Shown here: one piece after another, positions 7,866 through 17,339 of the stretch
How the letters are laid out: each line of letters starts with the position of its first letter
Numbering within the stretch: the stretch's first letter is position 1
NCBI RefSeq assembly: GCF_000278725.1
Contig: NZ_ALCA01000111.1
Location: 1 to 64,000 of the forward strand
Length of the DNA: 64,000 nucleotides
DNA from: Actinomyces sp. ICM47
GTDB lineage: Bacteria > Actinomycetota > Actinomycetes > Actinomycetales > Actinomycetaceae
Reading direction: 5' to 3'
Notes under the pieces: generated by a model
The model's input: the letters and a program-made list of their open reading frames with translations, nothing else
Database searches by the model: none
What the model was told of the DNA's origin: nothing
Position numbers and translations under genes: made by a program

Positions 7866-8888
7866 ATGAGCATTCCTCTCGCGCAGAGAGCCGGTGCCCC
7901 TGAGTTCGTTCCCTTCCCGGGCGAGCATCACGGCATCGAGTGGGAGCCGCTGACGGCTTCTCATCATGTCGGCTTGTCGGCGCTTTTTGCGCGCATGGAG
8001 GCTCGCGATAATCCGCCGTACCGCACCAGCCCGGACGAGGTAAAGGAGATGCTCTCGTCGGCCTCTCATTGGCGAGGCCTCGTCGGGGTTGCGCGCAGGG
8101 GTATCGCCGCGGGTCGCCTCGTTGCCTTCGCGCAGGTGGTCCTGCGATTCCCTGGGCGCGTGGAGTGTGTGTGCGTCGGGGGAGTGGATCCAGACTTTCG
8201 GCGTATCGGCCTCGGTAATGCGATTGTCGATTGGCAGGAGGGGACGGCGCGCCAGATGCTCGCCGGTGTTGAGGGCGACGGTCCTGCGCAGATTACCTGT
8301 CACGTTGAGGCGGGGCAGGATGATCTTGAGGCGCAGCTGAAGGTGCATGGTTTCCGCTGGGCGCGCACCTACTACGAGTTGCGCGCGACGCTGGAGGACC
8401 TGGCTCCGATGCCGGACCTTGGGTCGTACATGAGTATCGAGGCCTGGGATCCCCAGTGGGAAGAACCAGCCTTGCGTGCTGCGAACCGTTTGAACGAGTC
8501 GGAGTGGGGGCGTCCCCCGCTCACGCAGGAGCAGTGGATGCAGGGGCGCACCGCTTTTGCACCCGAATGGTCTTTTGTTGCCGTGGATCGCACGGGTGAT
8601 CGTCCGCGCGTCGCGGGCTTCCTGCTGGCCTCGCGCTACGAGCAAGACTGGGCGGCGCTGGGGTGGCGCGAGGGCTACATCGACCAGTTGGGCGTGTTGT
8701 CGGCGTGGCGCGAGACACACGTTGCAGACGCGCTGATCCTGGCCTCGATGTGGGCGCAGGAGCGCGACGGCATGGATCGCTCGGGCACCGGCGTCGGTTC
8801 TGCCAACCACACGGGCGCGCTGGCGGTCTATGACTCTCTGGGCTTTCGCACGGTCGGGCAGACCCGGCTGTATGCGATCGAAGTGTGA
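7866..8888 (+). CDS. Double-GNAT N-acetyltransferase, copy 2
   Basis: 340-residue paralogue of the preceding gene and probably in the same operon; TAGGAG precedes the ATG by seven bases. The N-terminal GNAT half retains a usable loop (DPDFRRIGLGNAIVDWQEG), while the C-terminal half reads LSAWRETHVADALIL where the glycine-rich pyrophosphate loop should be, so that half may no longer bind acyl-CoA and could serve a structural or substrate-recognition role. Both copies share the motif (G/E)xTARQML or GRARQML after the first loop. The substrate is unknown. Confidence 0.8.
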   Translation: MSIPLAQRAGAPEFVPFPGEHHGIEWEPLTASHHVGLSALFARMEARDNPPYRTSPDEVKEMLSSASHWRGLVGVARRGIAAGRLVAFAQVVLRFPGRVECVCVGGVDPDFRRIGLGNAIVDWQEGTARQMLAGVEGDGPAQITCHVEAGQDDLEAQLKVHGFRWARTYYELRATLEDLAPMPDLGSYMSIEAWDPQWEEPALRAANRLNESEWGRPPLTQEQWMQGRTAFAPEWSFVAVDRTGDRPRVAGFLLASRYEQDWAALGWREGYIDQLGVLSAWRETHVADALILASMWAQERDGMDRSGTGVGSANHTGALAVYDSLGFRTVGQTRLYAIEV

Positions 8889-8932
8889 CAATCGTCCCAT
8901 ATTCTGGAACAGTGTCAAACTAGGACGATTGT
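8888..8932. promoter_or_regulatory. Long-armed inverted repeat after the GNAT operon
   Basis: Ten-base arms ACAATCGTCC (8888-8897) and GGACGATTGT (8923-8932) flank a 25-nt centre immediately after the stop of the second GNAT gene and about 175 bases before the sugar porter start. It could be a terminator-like structure or an operator. No uridine tract follows. Confidence 0.35.
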
Positions 8933-9013
8933 GTGTTGTGTTTCACGTTTGCAAGCTTCTTGTGAGGAGTGAGTTTCTGTGAGCACTTTCGCGGGAATCG
9001 CTCCCTTAGTCCT

Positions 9014-9028
9014 AATTGTCTGACCAAT
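9014..9028. promoter_or_regulatory. Candidate GntR/FadR-subfamily operator upstream of sugar operon
   Basis: TTGTCTGACCA at 9016-9026 fits the TNGTNNNACNA consensus bound by FadR-subfamily GntR repressors, and it is centred in the dyad AATTG-N6-CAATT. It lies 80 bases upstream of the sugar porter start, a sensible position for repression. No regulator gene is in the window. Confidence 0.5.
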
Positions 9029-9107
9029 TAATTTTTTAGGCTCGCAGCGGAGGACCGTGAGCGTCCTCGGTGCCACGCGCGCCCCATCTCCACAGTGCGG
9101 AGCCAGC

Positions 9108-10574
9108 ATGACTACGAAGTCGTCAGCACAAAACACATCCATTCCGCCTCTGGTCATTCGAAGCGCCATCGTTGCCTCTCTCGGCGGCCTGCTCTTCGGC
9201 TTTGACACGGCGGTCATTTCCGGTGCGGAAGAAAAACTTACCGAGCTGTACGCTCTGTCCTCCTTGGGTGAGGGCATGATCGTCGCCATCGCAACCATTG
9301 GTACGATCTGCGGTGCCATCGTCGCCGGTAACCTCGCCGACCGCTTCGGTCGTAAGCCGATCCTGTTCTGGATCGGTGTCCTCTTCGGCGTTGGTGCTCT
9401 GGCAACCGCGCTGGCCCCTCTGCCCGCACTGGTCACAGGTGCGGATGGAACTGTGTCGGCCTCGTCCTCCTTCCCGATCACCTTCTTCATGGTGTTCCGC
9501 TTCCTCGGCGGCGTTGGCGTGGGCCTGTCTTCCGTGGTCGCGCCCATCTACACCGCTGAGATTGCGCCCGCTCGCGTGCGTGGTCGCCTGGTCGGCCTGG
9601 TCCAGTTCAACATCGTCTTCGGTATCCTCCTGGCCTACGCCTCCAACGCGGTGATCCGCGAGATCGCCCACGAGGAGACCGCGTGGCGCTGGATGCTCGG
9701 CGTCATGGCCGTCCCCGCCGTCTTCTTCCTTGTCTTCCTGGCTACTGTGCCCGAGACTCCGCGCTGGCTCCTGGCTCATGGACAGGAAGAACGCGCTGTC
9801 AAGATCTCCGAGCGCCTCACCGCCACCCAGGCAGAGAGCCACGAGCAGATCGACGAGATCAAGGCGCAGATCGCCGAAGACGCCGCGGGTGGTAAGGTCG
9901 CCTTCTTCACGCGCCGCTACCGCAAGGTCATTCTCATGGCGTTCTGCATCGCGATGTTCAACCAGCTCTCCGGTATCAACGCGATCCTCTACTACGCGCC
10001 GAAGGTCATGAAGCTCGCAGGCGGTGCCGCCGTCCTGGGCGACGCCTTCCCCTACATCGGCTCCGTCATCGTCGGCCTCATGAACCTCATCGCGACCATG
10101 GCTGCCCTGACCGTCATCGACAAGATCGGTCGCCGCCAGCTCATGATCGTCGGCTCGATCGGCTACCTGGTCTCCCTGGGCTTCCTCGCCGGCATGATGT
10201 TCGCCTACGAGGGCGGCTGGTTCGAGGAGGGCAGCGCTGCTCCCGTGTGGCTCATCCTCCTGGGTCTCCTCGGCTTCATCGCCTCGCACGCCTTCGGTCA
10301 GGGTTCGGTCATCTGGGTGTTCATCTCGGAGATCTTCCCCAACCGCGTACGTGCGCGCGGCCAGTCGCTGGGTTCGCTCACGCACTGGGTGTTCGCCTTC
10401 ATTACCACCTATGCCTTCCCTGTGCTCACCGATAAGCTCGGTGGTGGCTACGCTTTTGGAATCTTCTTCCTCGCGATGGTCGGTCAGCTATTCTGGGTCC
10501 TGAAGGTTATGCCCGAAACCAAGGGCATCCCGCTCGAAGAAATGGAAGAGAAGCTGGGGTTGACGAATGACTAG
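9108..10574 (+). CDS. MFS sugar porter (sugar:H+ symporter family)
   Basis: Twelve-helix major facilitator of the sugar porter subfamily, importing a hexose or pentose with protons. Family markers in order: GLLFGFDTAVISGA in helix 1, DRFGRKPI in the loop between helices 2 and 3, an R-G-R-x-x-G segment after helix 4 (ARVRGRLVGL), PETPRWLLAHG after helix 6, GRRQL between helices 8 and 9, and PETKGIPLEEME at the C terminus. I start at the ATG at 9108 (488 residues), with GGAG five bases upstream; a GTG at 9057 would add 17 residues ahead of the family's usual start. It overlaps the following kinase gene by 8 bases, so uptake and phosphorylation are coexpressed. Substrate not determinable from sequence. 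Confidence 0.88.
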   Translation: MTTKSSAQNTSIPPLVIRSAIVASLGGLLFGFDTAVISGAEEKLTELYALSSLGEGMIVAIATIGTICGAIVAGNLADRFGRKPILFWIGVLFGVGALATALAPLPALVTGADGTVSASSSFPITFFMVFRFLGGVGVGLSSVVAPIYTAEIAPARVRGRLVGLVQFNIVFGILLAYASNAVIREIAHEETAWRWMLGVMAVPAVFFLVFLATVPETPRWLLAHGQEERAVKISERLTATQAESHEQIDEIKAQIAEDAAGGKVAFFTRRYRKVILMAFCIAMFNQLSGINAILYYAPKVMKLAGGAAVLGDAFPYIGSVIVGLMNLIATMAALTVIDKIGRRQLMIVGSIGYLVSLGFLAGMMFAYEGGWFEEGSAAPVWLILLGLLGFIASHAFGQGSVIWVFISEIFPNRVRARGQSLGSLTHWVFAFITTYAFPVLTDKLGGGYAFGIFFLAMVGQLFWVLKVMPETKGIPLEEMEEKLGLTND

Positions 10575-11517
10575 AATCGTGAACATCGGGGAAGCTCTCA
10601 TCGATGAGATCACCCGCCCAAACAGTGAACCCGTCGAGGTCGTCGGGGGATCGATGCTCAACGTCGCAGCCGGTCTGACCCGGCTGGGTCACGAATCCGA
10701 GCTGGCGACCTGGTTCGCGCGCGATGCACGCGGCGACAAGGTCCGCGAGCACGCCGAGGCCGCGGGAGTGACCCTCACTCCCGGCTCTGACGGAGCCGAA
10801 TTCACCACGGTTGCCCATGCGGCAGTCGACGAGAAGGGCCATGCCACCTACGAGTTTGATCTCTCGTGGGACGTGCCCGCCGTTGAGGATCCCGAAAGCG
10901 TTGGACACGTGCATACCGGCTCCTACGTGGTCGTCGTCGAACCTGGTGCCGACAAGGTCCTGGCTGCCGTTAAGCGCCAGGCTATTCGTGGCACTGTCTC
11001 CTACGATCCGAACATCCGTCCCGCTCTGCTGGGGACGCCGGATGAGGCCCGCCCGCACGTCGAGGCGATCGTCGCCCTCGCTGACGTCGTGAAGGCGTCC
11101 GACGAGGACCTGAAGTGGCTGTACCCGGATCGTCCCATCGAGGACGTCCTGCGCGAGTGGTTGCAGTCCGGTCCCTCCCTGATCCTGTGCACGCGCGGCC
11201 CGTGGGGCGTCTACATTTTGACTGCCGCCGAGCGCGATATGCTGGTCGTCGATCCTCTCGATGTCGAGCTCGTGGACACGGTGGGCGCGGGCGACTCGCT
11301 TATGGCAGGCCTGATCTCCGGCCTGGTCGACGCGGACCTTTTGGGTTCGGCTGAGGCGAAGCAGCGCCTGCGCGAGGCGTCGTGGGACCAGATCCTGCCC
11401 GCCATTCACCGCGGCATCATCACCTCGGGTATCACGATCCTCTACCAGGGCGCTTACTCGCCCACGCGCGAGGAGGTCAACGAGATCCTGGCAGCAGACA
11501 AGACGCTGCGAGGCTGA
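10567..11517 (+). CDS. PfkB-family carbohydrate kinase (fructokinase-like)
   Basis: 316-residue ribokinase/PfkB-family sugar kinase acting in the cytoplasm on the sugar brought in by the upstream porter, whose gene it overlaps by 8 bases. N-terminal substrate region: NIGEALIDE and VGGSMLNVAAGLTRLG (the GG-x-x-x-N motif). C-terminal PfkB signature DTVGAGDSLMAGL carries the anion-hole glycines and the catalytic Asp of GAGD. Fructokinase is the commonest annotation for this subtype; ribose, mannose or another hexose remain possible. A pair of strong hairpins follows (11539-11636) before the convergent parC gene. Confidence 0.85.
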   Translation: MTRIVNIGEALIDEITRPNSEPVEVVGGSMLNVAAGLTRLGHESELATWFARDARGDKVREHAEAAGVTLTPGSDGAEFTTVAHAAVDEKGHATYEFDLSWDVPAVEDPESVGHVHTGSYVVVVEPGADKVLAAVKRQAIRGTVSYDPNIRPALLGTPDEARPHVEAIVALADVVKASDEDLKWLYPDRPIEDVLREWLQSGPSLILCTRGPWGVYILTAAERDMLVVDPLDVELVDTVGAGDSLMAGLISGLVDADLLGSAEAKQRLREASWDQILPAIHRGIITSGITILYQGAYSPTREEVNEILAADKTLRG

Positions 11518-11538
11518 CAGGGGAGCAATCCTCGACTG

Positions 11539-11578
11539 ATGGGTGTGGGCCCGGCCGATTGGCCGGACCCACACCCAT
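11539..11578. terminator. Hairpin downstream of the sugar operon
   Basis: Inverted repeat of 11 bp plus 6 bp separated by a single mismatch (ATGGGTGTGGG-C-CCGGCC, 4-nt loop, complement). No uridine tract follows, so it may act together with the second hairpin at 11601-11636. Confidence 0.5.
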
Positions 11579-11600
11579 ATCAGCGTGACCCTGACAAAGC

Positions 11601-11636
11601 GGTGGGGTGGCCGGGATTTTTCCCGGCCACCCCACC
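11601..11636. terminator. Bidirectional terminator between sugar kinase and parC
   Basis: Perfect 16-bp GC-rich stem with a TTTT loop between the convergent sugar kinase and parC genes. Confidence 0.65.
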
Positions 11637-11656
11637 GTCGTAACAACAGGAGAGCG

Positions 11657-14131
11657 TCAGCCAATCGCCGCAATCGCGAAGGTGATCGGCACGCCCGAGC
11701 CGTCTCGGCGCTCGTCCTCGGCGGGCAGCTCCACGGGGGTGCCGTCGGAGGCAGCAGCCCGCCCAGGCCTCGTGCCGACCCACGCGATGTCGAGGCGATC
11801 CTCGCCGCGCAGGAAACGCTGACAGCGCACGCCCTGTCCGCCGCGGCCCTTCGACGGGTAACACTCGAAAGGCGTGACCTTCACCGTCGTCTGGCCCGTG
11901 CCCGGCAGCGCGCCCAGCGCCGCGGCCACCGTCACGACGACAGCATCGATGGGAGCCTCGATCACCCAGAAGCCCAGGGCCACGGCACCGGGGTTGAGCT
12001 TCATGCCCGCCATGCCACCGGCCGTGCGACCCTGCGGGCGAACTTTCGCCGCGGGCGTGCGCAGCAGCTGTGCATCCGAGGAGATAAACACCAGGTCAGC
12101 GTCGTCCGTGCACTGATCGAAGCCCACGAGGTGGTCGCCGTCCTCCAGGGTGATGACCTCCCACTCGTCGCGCTGGAGCACGTCCGGGCGCAGCCGCTTG
12201 ACCGTGCCGTGGGCCGTGCCCATCGCGACGATGGCTTCGCTCTCAGGGTTTAGGAGACCCACGGCGGGCACATCCGTGTGCAGGAGCATCGAGGACGGCA
12301 TAGCCCCGGCCAACGACAGACCCGTCTCGAAGCGGGGGAGCGCCGGCAGGTCCACGACCTCGATGCGGTGCGCGATGCCATCCTGGGTCACCACGGCCAC
12401 CTGCGAGCGCACCGTCGAAGCCAGCTGCACCCGCCAGCCGTCCGAGGCTGCGCGCGGACCCGGCTCGAGCGGCTCTCCGCCCTCGACGCGAGCAAGCGCG
12501 CCCGAGGAGGACAAAACGACCACGCACGGGTCGTCCGGGATCTGCAGCTCCAGGCCCTCACCCGAACGCGACACCGACGGCAAGGCTGCCAGGGCGGCAT
12601 CCTCCGCAGCCACCGTAGCCCCCACTGGCGTGCCCGTCGAGGCCATGAGCAGCGTGCGACGCGGCGTGCCCAGACGCTTCGAGACCTCGCGCAGCTCCTT
12701 CTTCACGAGCTTGCGCAACAGCTTCGGATTCTCCAGGATCTCGCGCAGGGAAGCGATTGTCGCCATCAGCTCGTCGCGCTCAGTCTCCAGCTCGATGCGG
12801 GAGAACTTCGTGAGGCGACGCAGGCGCAGTTCCAGAATGTAGTTCGCCTGGGCCTCGGACAGGTCAAAGGCCGTCATGAGGCGCTCACGCGCGCTCTCCG
12901 CGTCATCGGAAGACCGAATGATCGCGATGACGTCATCGATGTCTAGGATCGCGATGAGCAAGCCCTCGACCAGGTGCAGGCGATCCTCACACTTTGTCAG
13001 GCGGAAGCGACTGCGGCGCGTGGTGACGTCCAGGCGATGATCCAGGAAGACCTGCAGCATCTCTTTGAGGCCCAGCGTGCGCGGCTGGCCATCCACGAGC
13101 GCCACCGCGTTGATCGAGAAGGAATCCTCCAGCGGCGTGCGCTGGTAGAGCTGCTGGAGCACGGCCTCGGGAACGAAGCCGTTCTTCACCTCGATGACCA
13201 GGCGCAGGCCGTGGACGCGGTCAGTGAAGTTCTGGACCGACGAAATGCCCTTGAGACGGCCCGCGTTCGCGTTTTCCTTGATCTTTTCGATGACCTTCTC
13301 GGGTCCCACCATGTAGGGCAGTTGGGTGACGACGATGCCCATCTTGCGGGCCGTCACACGCTCGATCTGGACCTTCGCACGGGTCTTGAACGCGCCGCGG
13401 CCAGTCTCGTAGGCCTCTTTGATGCCTTCGAGTCCGACGATGACGCCGCCCTCAGGCAGGTCGGGGCCGGGAATGTAGCGCATGAGGTCGGTGACGGACG
13501 CCGACGGGTTGTCCAACAGATGAATGGCACCAGTGATCGTCTCGGAAAGATTGTGCGGGGCGATATTCGTCGCCATACCCACGGCGATGCCCGAGGCACC
13601 GTTGACCAGGAGCTGCGGGAATGCGGCCGGCAGGACGTCGGGCTGCATGAACTGGTTGTCGTAGTTGGGGACGAAATCGACCGTGTCCTCGTCCAGGCCC
13701 GTCACCAGGTCCAGCGCGGCGGGTGCCATGCGCGCCTCGGTGTAACGCGCTGCGGCCGGACCGTCATCCAGCGACCCGAAGTTACCGTGTCCATCCACCA
13801 GGGGAACCCGCAAATTGAACGGCTGAGCCAGACGCACCAAGGCCTCGTAAATCGCGGAATCGCCGTGCGGGTGCAGCTTGCCCATGACCTCGCCGACGAC
13901 GCGCTGAGACTTCACGTGCCCCTTGTCGGGACGCAGCCCCATCTGATCCATCTGGAACATGATGCGGCGCTGTACGGGCTTGAGGCCGTCGCGCGCGTCG
14001 GGCAGCGCTCGGGCGTAGATGACGGAGACCGCGTACTCCAGGAAGGACCCACGCATCTCATCGGACACGTCGATCTCGGAGATATTTTCGTCTTTTTCGG
14101 GAATGTCGACGACCTGGTCCTTTTTTGCCAT
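11657..14131 (-). CDS. parC: DNA topoisomerase IV subunit A (type IIA, breakage-reunion subunit)
   Basis: 824-residue GyrA/ParC-type subunit that cuts and rejoins DNA; partner of the ATPase subunit at 4615-6723. N-terminal winged-helix region with [15 protein letters not shown]; active-site tyrosine Tyr130 in [10 protein letters not shown]. The quinolone-resistance region [12 protein letters not shown] keeps Ser92 and Glu96, the residues whose loss causes fluoroquinolone resistance in ParC/GyrA, so this copy looks wild type. The C-terminal third forms degenerate beta-pinwheel blades ([20 protein letters not shown]). A CATAAT hexamer seven bases before the ATG, with no Shine-Dalgarno sequence, suggests a leaderless mRNA. 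Divergent from the DUF5998 gene. Confidence 0.93.
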   Translation of the reverse strand: MAKKDQVVDIPEKDENISEIDVSDEMRGSFLEYAVSVIYARALPDARDGLKPVQRRIMFQMDQMGLRPDKGHVKSQRVVGEVMGKLHPHGDSAIYEALVRLAQPFNLRVPLVDGHGNFGSLDDGPAAARYTEARMAPAALDLVTGLDEDTVDFVPNYDNQFMQPDVLPAAFPQLLVNGASGIAVGMATNIAPHNLSETITGAIHLLDNPSASVTDLMRYIPGPDLPEGGVIVGLEGIKEAYETGRGAFKTRAKVQIERVTARKMGIVVTQLPYMVGPEKVIEKIKENANAGRLKGISSVQNFTDRVHGLRLVIEVKNGFVPEAVLQQLYQRTPLEDSFSINAVALVDGQPRTLGLKEMLQVFLDHRLDVTTRRSRFRLTKCEDRLHLVEGLLIAILDIDDVIAIIRSSDDAESARERLMTAFDLSEAQANYILELRLRRLTKFSRIELETERDELMATIASLREILENPKLLRKLVKKELREVSKRLGTPRRTLLMASTGTPVGATVAAEDAALAALPSVSRSGEGLELQIPDDPCVVVLSSSGALARVEGGEPLEPGPRAASDGWRVQLASTVRSQVAVVTQDGIAHRIEVVDLPALPRFETGLSLAGAMPSSMLLHTDVPAVGLLNPESEAIVAMGTAHGTVKRLRPDVLQRDEWEVITLEDGDHLVGFDQCTDDADLVFISSDAQLLRTPAAKVRPQGRTAGGMAGMKLNPGAVALGFWVIEAPIDAVVVTVAAALGALPGTGQTTVKVTPFECYPSKGRGGQGVRCQRFLRGEDRLDIAWVGTRPGRAAASDGTPVELPAEDERRDGSGVPITFAIAAIG

Positions 14132-14186
14132 AGGCGCAATTATGACGCGGGAACGCTCTCATTTCGACTGGGACGCAGGTTAGGGG

Positions 14187-14196
14187 CACAATTGTG
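14187..14196. promoter_or_regulatory. CACAATTGTG palindrome in the parC/DUF5998 divergent promoter
   Basis: Perfect 10-bp palindrome directly before the ATG at 14199. Its left half (CACAAT) is also a plausible -10 box six bases from the start codon. Confidence 0.35.
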
Positions 14197-14198
14197 GG

Positions 14199-14735
14199 AT
14201 GAATACTTGGACCCGCATAGAACGAAGCGGCTTTTACCCGCGCGCAGTGGAGCGTGCGCTACGCCGAGCGCTGGGAACAGGAGAACCGCTCGCGACGCTG
14301 TGTCAGGTGGACACAGGCTTCGACCGGGGTTCCGTGTTCCGTCACCTCACCGTCGCTTCCTTGACCGAGCGGGCAATCGTCCAGCTGCACGTCGACGAGA
14401 TGGACGGCGGATCCGCGACCATCGCGACGGCCGTGCACCGCGTGACCGACATCGCCGGATATTCCACGATGGAGGTTTTCACTGACCCCGAGAACGCCGT
14501 CGGCCTGTCCGAGATGACCATCGCGCTGGACTTGAAGGGGGCGCGCCGACTTGACGTCGAACCCGCCCGCTGCGACGACCCGAATTGCATGGCCGACCAC
14601 GGCTACACGGGTACTTCATATCCGGACGATATGACCTTCCGCGTGTCGGCGGCTGCCGACGGGCAGGATGCCTTGGACGAGGCCGTCGAGTTCGTTGATT
14701 GCCTGGCTGGGCTGATGGGGACCCGCAGTGAGTGA
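14199..14735 (+). CDS. DUF5998 family protein
   Basis: 178-residue cytoplasmic protein of the actinobacterial DUF5998 family. The sequence shows alternating strands and short helices with no catalytic signature I can name; a conserved-looking CDDPNCMADHGYTGT segment near residues 127-141 has two cysteines and a histidine. It overlaps the following phosphodiesterase gene by 8 bases, so the two are translationally coupled, and in actinobacteria the pair lies next to sepH as here. Function unknown. Confidence 0.75.
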   Translation: MNTWTRIERSGFYPRAVERALRRALGTGEPLATLCQVDTGFDRGSVFRHLTVASLTERAIVQLHVDEMDGGSATIATAVHRVTDIAGYSTMEVFTDPENAVGLSEMTIALDLKGARRLDVEPARCDDPNCMADHGYTGTSYPDDMTFRVSAAADGQDALDEAVEFVDCLAGLMGTRSE

Positions 14736-15876
14736 ACGCGTTATGACACTGGACATGCCCGGCGCTGACCTGCCGGGCACCACCGATCCGTCGATCACGG
14801 ACATCATCCCCGGCGCGCTCGCCGCCATCGACCCGGCTCTGCCCGGCGCGTCGTCCGAGGCCGCCAGCGCGCTCGGGATCGAGGCCGGGGCTGACCAGGT
14901 GCTCCTCATCCTCGTCGACGGCTTTGGCTATGAACTCATGCAAGAGCACTTGGGGCACACGCCGACGCTTCGTCGTATGCGGGCCGACATCCGCTCGATC
15001 CACACGATTGTGCCCTCGACGACGTCGGCTGCGATCACCGCGTTTGGCACGGGCGCGCGCCCGGGGTCGACCAACATGGTGGGCTTCTCCGTCGCCTACG
15101 GGGGCGGCGTCATGAACCTGCTCGCTATGGAGGGCGGTCCCGCGCCCACGCAGTGGCAGCCGGTCCCCACCTATTTTGAGCGTCTTGCCGAGGAGGGCGT
15201 GTCCTCAGCGGTCGTATCGCCCGCGCGCTTCGCCGGGTCCGGCCTGACGGGCGCAGCACTGCGCGGTGCGCGCCACGTGCCCGCCGATACCCTTGAGCAG
15301 CGCGTGAGCGCGGCCCTGCGCGAGCTGCGCGCGGGCACGCCTGTCGTCTACCTGTACTGGTCCGAGATCGACCATTCGGGTCATGCTCACGGCGTGGCCT
15401 CCGATGCGTGGATCGGACAGGTCGAGCAATTTGATGCGGGCCTGGCAATGCTCATGCGGGGCCTGCCGAGCGGCGTACGCGTCGTTCTGACGGCCGATCA
15501 CGGCATGATCAACGTGGAACCAGACCGCATTATCGACGTGGCCTCCACGCCCGCCCTGCGTGAGGGTGTGCGAATCGTCGCGGGCGAGACGCGAGCGGCC
15601 CATGTGCACGCCGAGGAGGGACGCGCCGACGAGGTTGAGGAACGCTGGCGTGAGACGCTGGGGGAGAGCGCCTGGGTGCTGTCGCGCGCCCAGATGCCCG
15701 CGCTCATCGGCGAGGGCAGCGGCGCATCGGTTATCGGCGACCTGCTTGTTCTTGCGCGCGGGTGCGGGGGAGTGGTCGATTCGCGGACACAGAGCGCGGC
15801 GGCCATCGCGATGCCGGGCATTCATGGCTCGGTGACGCCGACTGAGATGCGTATCCCCGTCGTGACGCTCTCCTAA
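14728..15876 (+). CDS. Alkaline phosphatase superfamily phosphodiesterase
   Basis: 382-residue type I phosphodiesterase/nucleotide pyrophosphatase-like protein. Metal-binding residues can be followed: LILVDGFGYEL (first Asp), the nucleophile region IVPSTTSAAITAFGTG with Thr/Ser, SEIDHSGHAHG (Asp, His, His), LTADHGMINVE (Asp, His) and GIHGSVTPTEM (His). No signal peptide is evident, so it is probably cytoplasmic. GTG start overlapping the DUF5998 stop by 8 bases. The substrate, a phosphodiester or nucleotide, is unknown. A strong hairpin follows. Confidence 0.82.
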   Translation: MSERVMTLDMPGADLPGTTDPSITDIIPGALAAIDPALPGASSEAASALGIEAGADQVLLILVDGFGYELMQEHLGHTPTLRRMRADIRSIHTIVPSTTSAAITAFGTGARPGSTNMVGFSVAYGGGVMNLLAMEGGPAPTQWQPVPTYFERLAEEGVSSAVVSPARFAGSGLTGAALRGARHVPADTLEQRVSAALRELRAGTPVVYLYWSEIDHSGHAHGVASDAWIGQVEQFDAGLAMLMRGLPSGVRVVLTADHGMINVEPDRIIDVASTPALREGVRIVAGETRAAHVHAEEGRADEVEERWRETLGESAWVLSRAQMPALIGEGSGASVIGDLLVLARGCGGVVDSRTQSAAAIAMPGIHGSVTPTEMRIPVVTLS

Positions 15877-15880
15877 CAAT

Positions 15881-15908
15881 GTCGGCCCCCTGTTGTCAGG
15901 GGGCCGAC
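15881..15908. terminator. Bidirectional terminator between phosphodiesterase and sepH
   Basis: Perfect 12-bp stem GTCGGCCCCCTG with a TTGT loop, lying between two convergent stop codons. Confidence 0.7.
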
Positions 15909-15912
15909 CTGT

Positions 15913-17175
15913 TTACGGCTTCGAGCCAAAGACGATTTCGTCCCAACTGGGCACCGAGCGCCGCCCCTTCTTAGAGGACACGCTACGTGTCAGGCGGTTC
16001 CCTGAGAGACCCTGCGCAGGTATCGATCCGGTTGCGGTCAGCGCGCCTCCCGTCAGAGCAGACACAGCCCCCGTCGTCGTGGGAGCATTGTCCGCGCCGG
16101 AGGACTCGCCGCCAGCGGTCACGGCCTTCATGGGCAGCGCGGGAGTGCGCTGCTCCTCTGAATTCGCCGCGGCCTCGGTCCCTTCGGAAGGAGAGGCGGA
16201 GTCAGAGAGCCACGGCAGCGCGTGGGAAGAGGTCTGGGCACCGTCACGCGTCGAGCGGATACCGACGGGGATGGCACCGGTGACCTGACGGCGCGTGGGC
16301 AGGGGGATGGCACCGGAAGCGGGCGTACCCGCGTCCTGCTCAATCTTGGTGCGCGCGGAAGCCAACGAGTAGATACGTGCGGAGATCGGGCCGCTCGACG
16401 GCTCAGGCTCGGCGGAGTTCTCCGCATCCTCACCCGCGATAGCGGCCAGGTATTCTGCTTCTTCATCCTCCTCGTCGCCCAGATCTACGTCGACCTTCTG
16501 GCGTTTGCCGCGTGCAGCGTTCAGTTGATCGATCAGGGCCTCGCGGGTGCGTAGATCCTCTTCGTCGGGATCAGGAGCCGGCGCGGGGCGGGGGATGGGA
16601 GAGAAAATCGACGAGGAGGGGGAAGCAGAGACCTGTTCGGTCAGCCACTGGGCCTCCTGGTCGATGGCCTCGAGCGTGCCCGAGTTCGACAGATGCCAGT
16701 GGGCCGCGTGCTCGGCTGCTCCCTGCACAAAGGTGACGATGATCTGCCAAGGTTCCCCGGCCTCGCGCGTCGCGGACCAATCGAGGGAGGACGGCTCGAC
16801 GCCACGCGCCGCCAGACGGTCCAGCACGAGGTCGCCCATCGTGGGGCCGCCCTCACCGATGCGCACCGCTTGGGCCCGAGACAGCGCGTAATCTTTCTCA
16901 GCCTGAACGGGAGCCTCAAAACGCTCAACAGCCTTCACGTCCATGCCGTGTGTGGATGCGATCTCCTCCGGGGTCGCACCTGCGCGCAAGAGAGCCTGAA
17001 TGTCGCGGGGAGCAAGAGTAGGACGCGAGGGCGTGATATCCACCTTGGGGCGGTCACGGCGGATAGCGCCGCGGAGCTCGTCCGAGATCAAGATCGAATA
17101 GCGTTCACCCTGGGCGTCGGTGAGCACCAGGGACTCGCCGTCGGAGCTGGTCCCGAGCAATTCGAGCTCAATCAT
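15913..17175 (-). CDS. sepH: Septation protein SepH (DUF3071)
   Basis: 420-residue actinobacterial division protein that in Streptomyces and mycobacteria binds FtsZ and promotes its assembly. The N-terminal DUF3071 domain begins MIELELLGTSSDGESLVL and contains a helix-turn-helix-like stretch (LAPRDIQALLRAGATPEEIA); the C-terminal half is a disordered Ser/Pro/Thr-rich tail with repeated ATGAIP/TGSIPA-type segments, ending in the basic RSVSSKKGRRSVPSW motif that probably contacts FtsZ. Start taken at the ATG at 17175 because GAGGAGG lies five bases upstream; an in-frame GTG seven codons earlier would include that site. Confidence 0.88.
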   Translation of the reverse strand: MIELELLGTSSDGESLVLTDAQGERYSILISDELRGAIRRDRPKVDITPSRPTLAPRDIQALLRAGATPEEIASTHGMDVKAVERFEAPVQAEKDYALSRAQAVRIGEGGPTMGDLVLDRLAARGVEPSSLDWSATREAGEPWQIIVTFVQGAAEHAAHWHLSNSGTLEAIDQEAQWLTEQVSASPSSSIFSPIPRPAPAPDPDEEDLRTREALIDQLNAARGKRQKVDVDLGDEEDEEAEYLAAIAGEDAENSAEPEPSSGPISARIYSLASARTKIEQDAGTPASGAIPLPTRRQVTGAIPVGIRSTRDGAQTSSHALPWLSDSASPSEGTEAAANSEEQRTPALPMKAVTAGGESSGADNAPTTTGAVSALTGGALTATGSIPAQGLSGNRLTRSVSSKKGRRSVPSWDEIVFGSKP

Positions 17176-17339
17176 CGCTTCCTCCTCATACGTCACGGTG
17201 GAATCGTCTCAAATTATGCGCACAATGTCGCGTAACGGCGCGCGTGTCACACATACGATGGCACATTCGTTCCACAAGTGTTATCCTCCCTGCGCATAGA
17301 CACTCGTATAAAACTGTACGAGGGTGAAAGGGGAGAACC
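17176..17339. promoter_or_regulatory. Divergent promoter region sepH / DUF4193
   Basis: Contains the control region of two divergent genes. A dyad CTCGTA-N8-TACGAG lies at 17303-17322, just ahead of the strong ribosome binding site (GGGGAG) of the DUF4193 gene. TATAAA at 17307-17312 lies within it and might be a -10 box. Confidence 0.35.

Noticed and set aside
12974-14485. 503-residue plus-strand open frame
   Set aside because: Antisense of parC, a universal effect of high-GC third positions.
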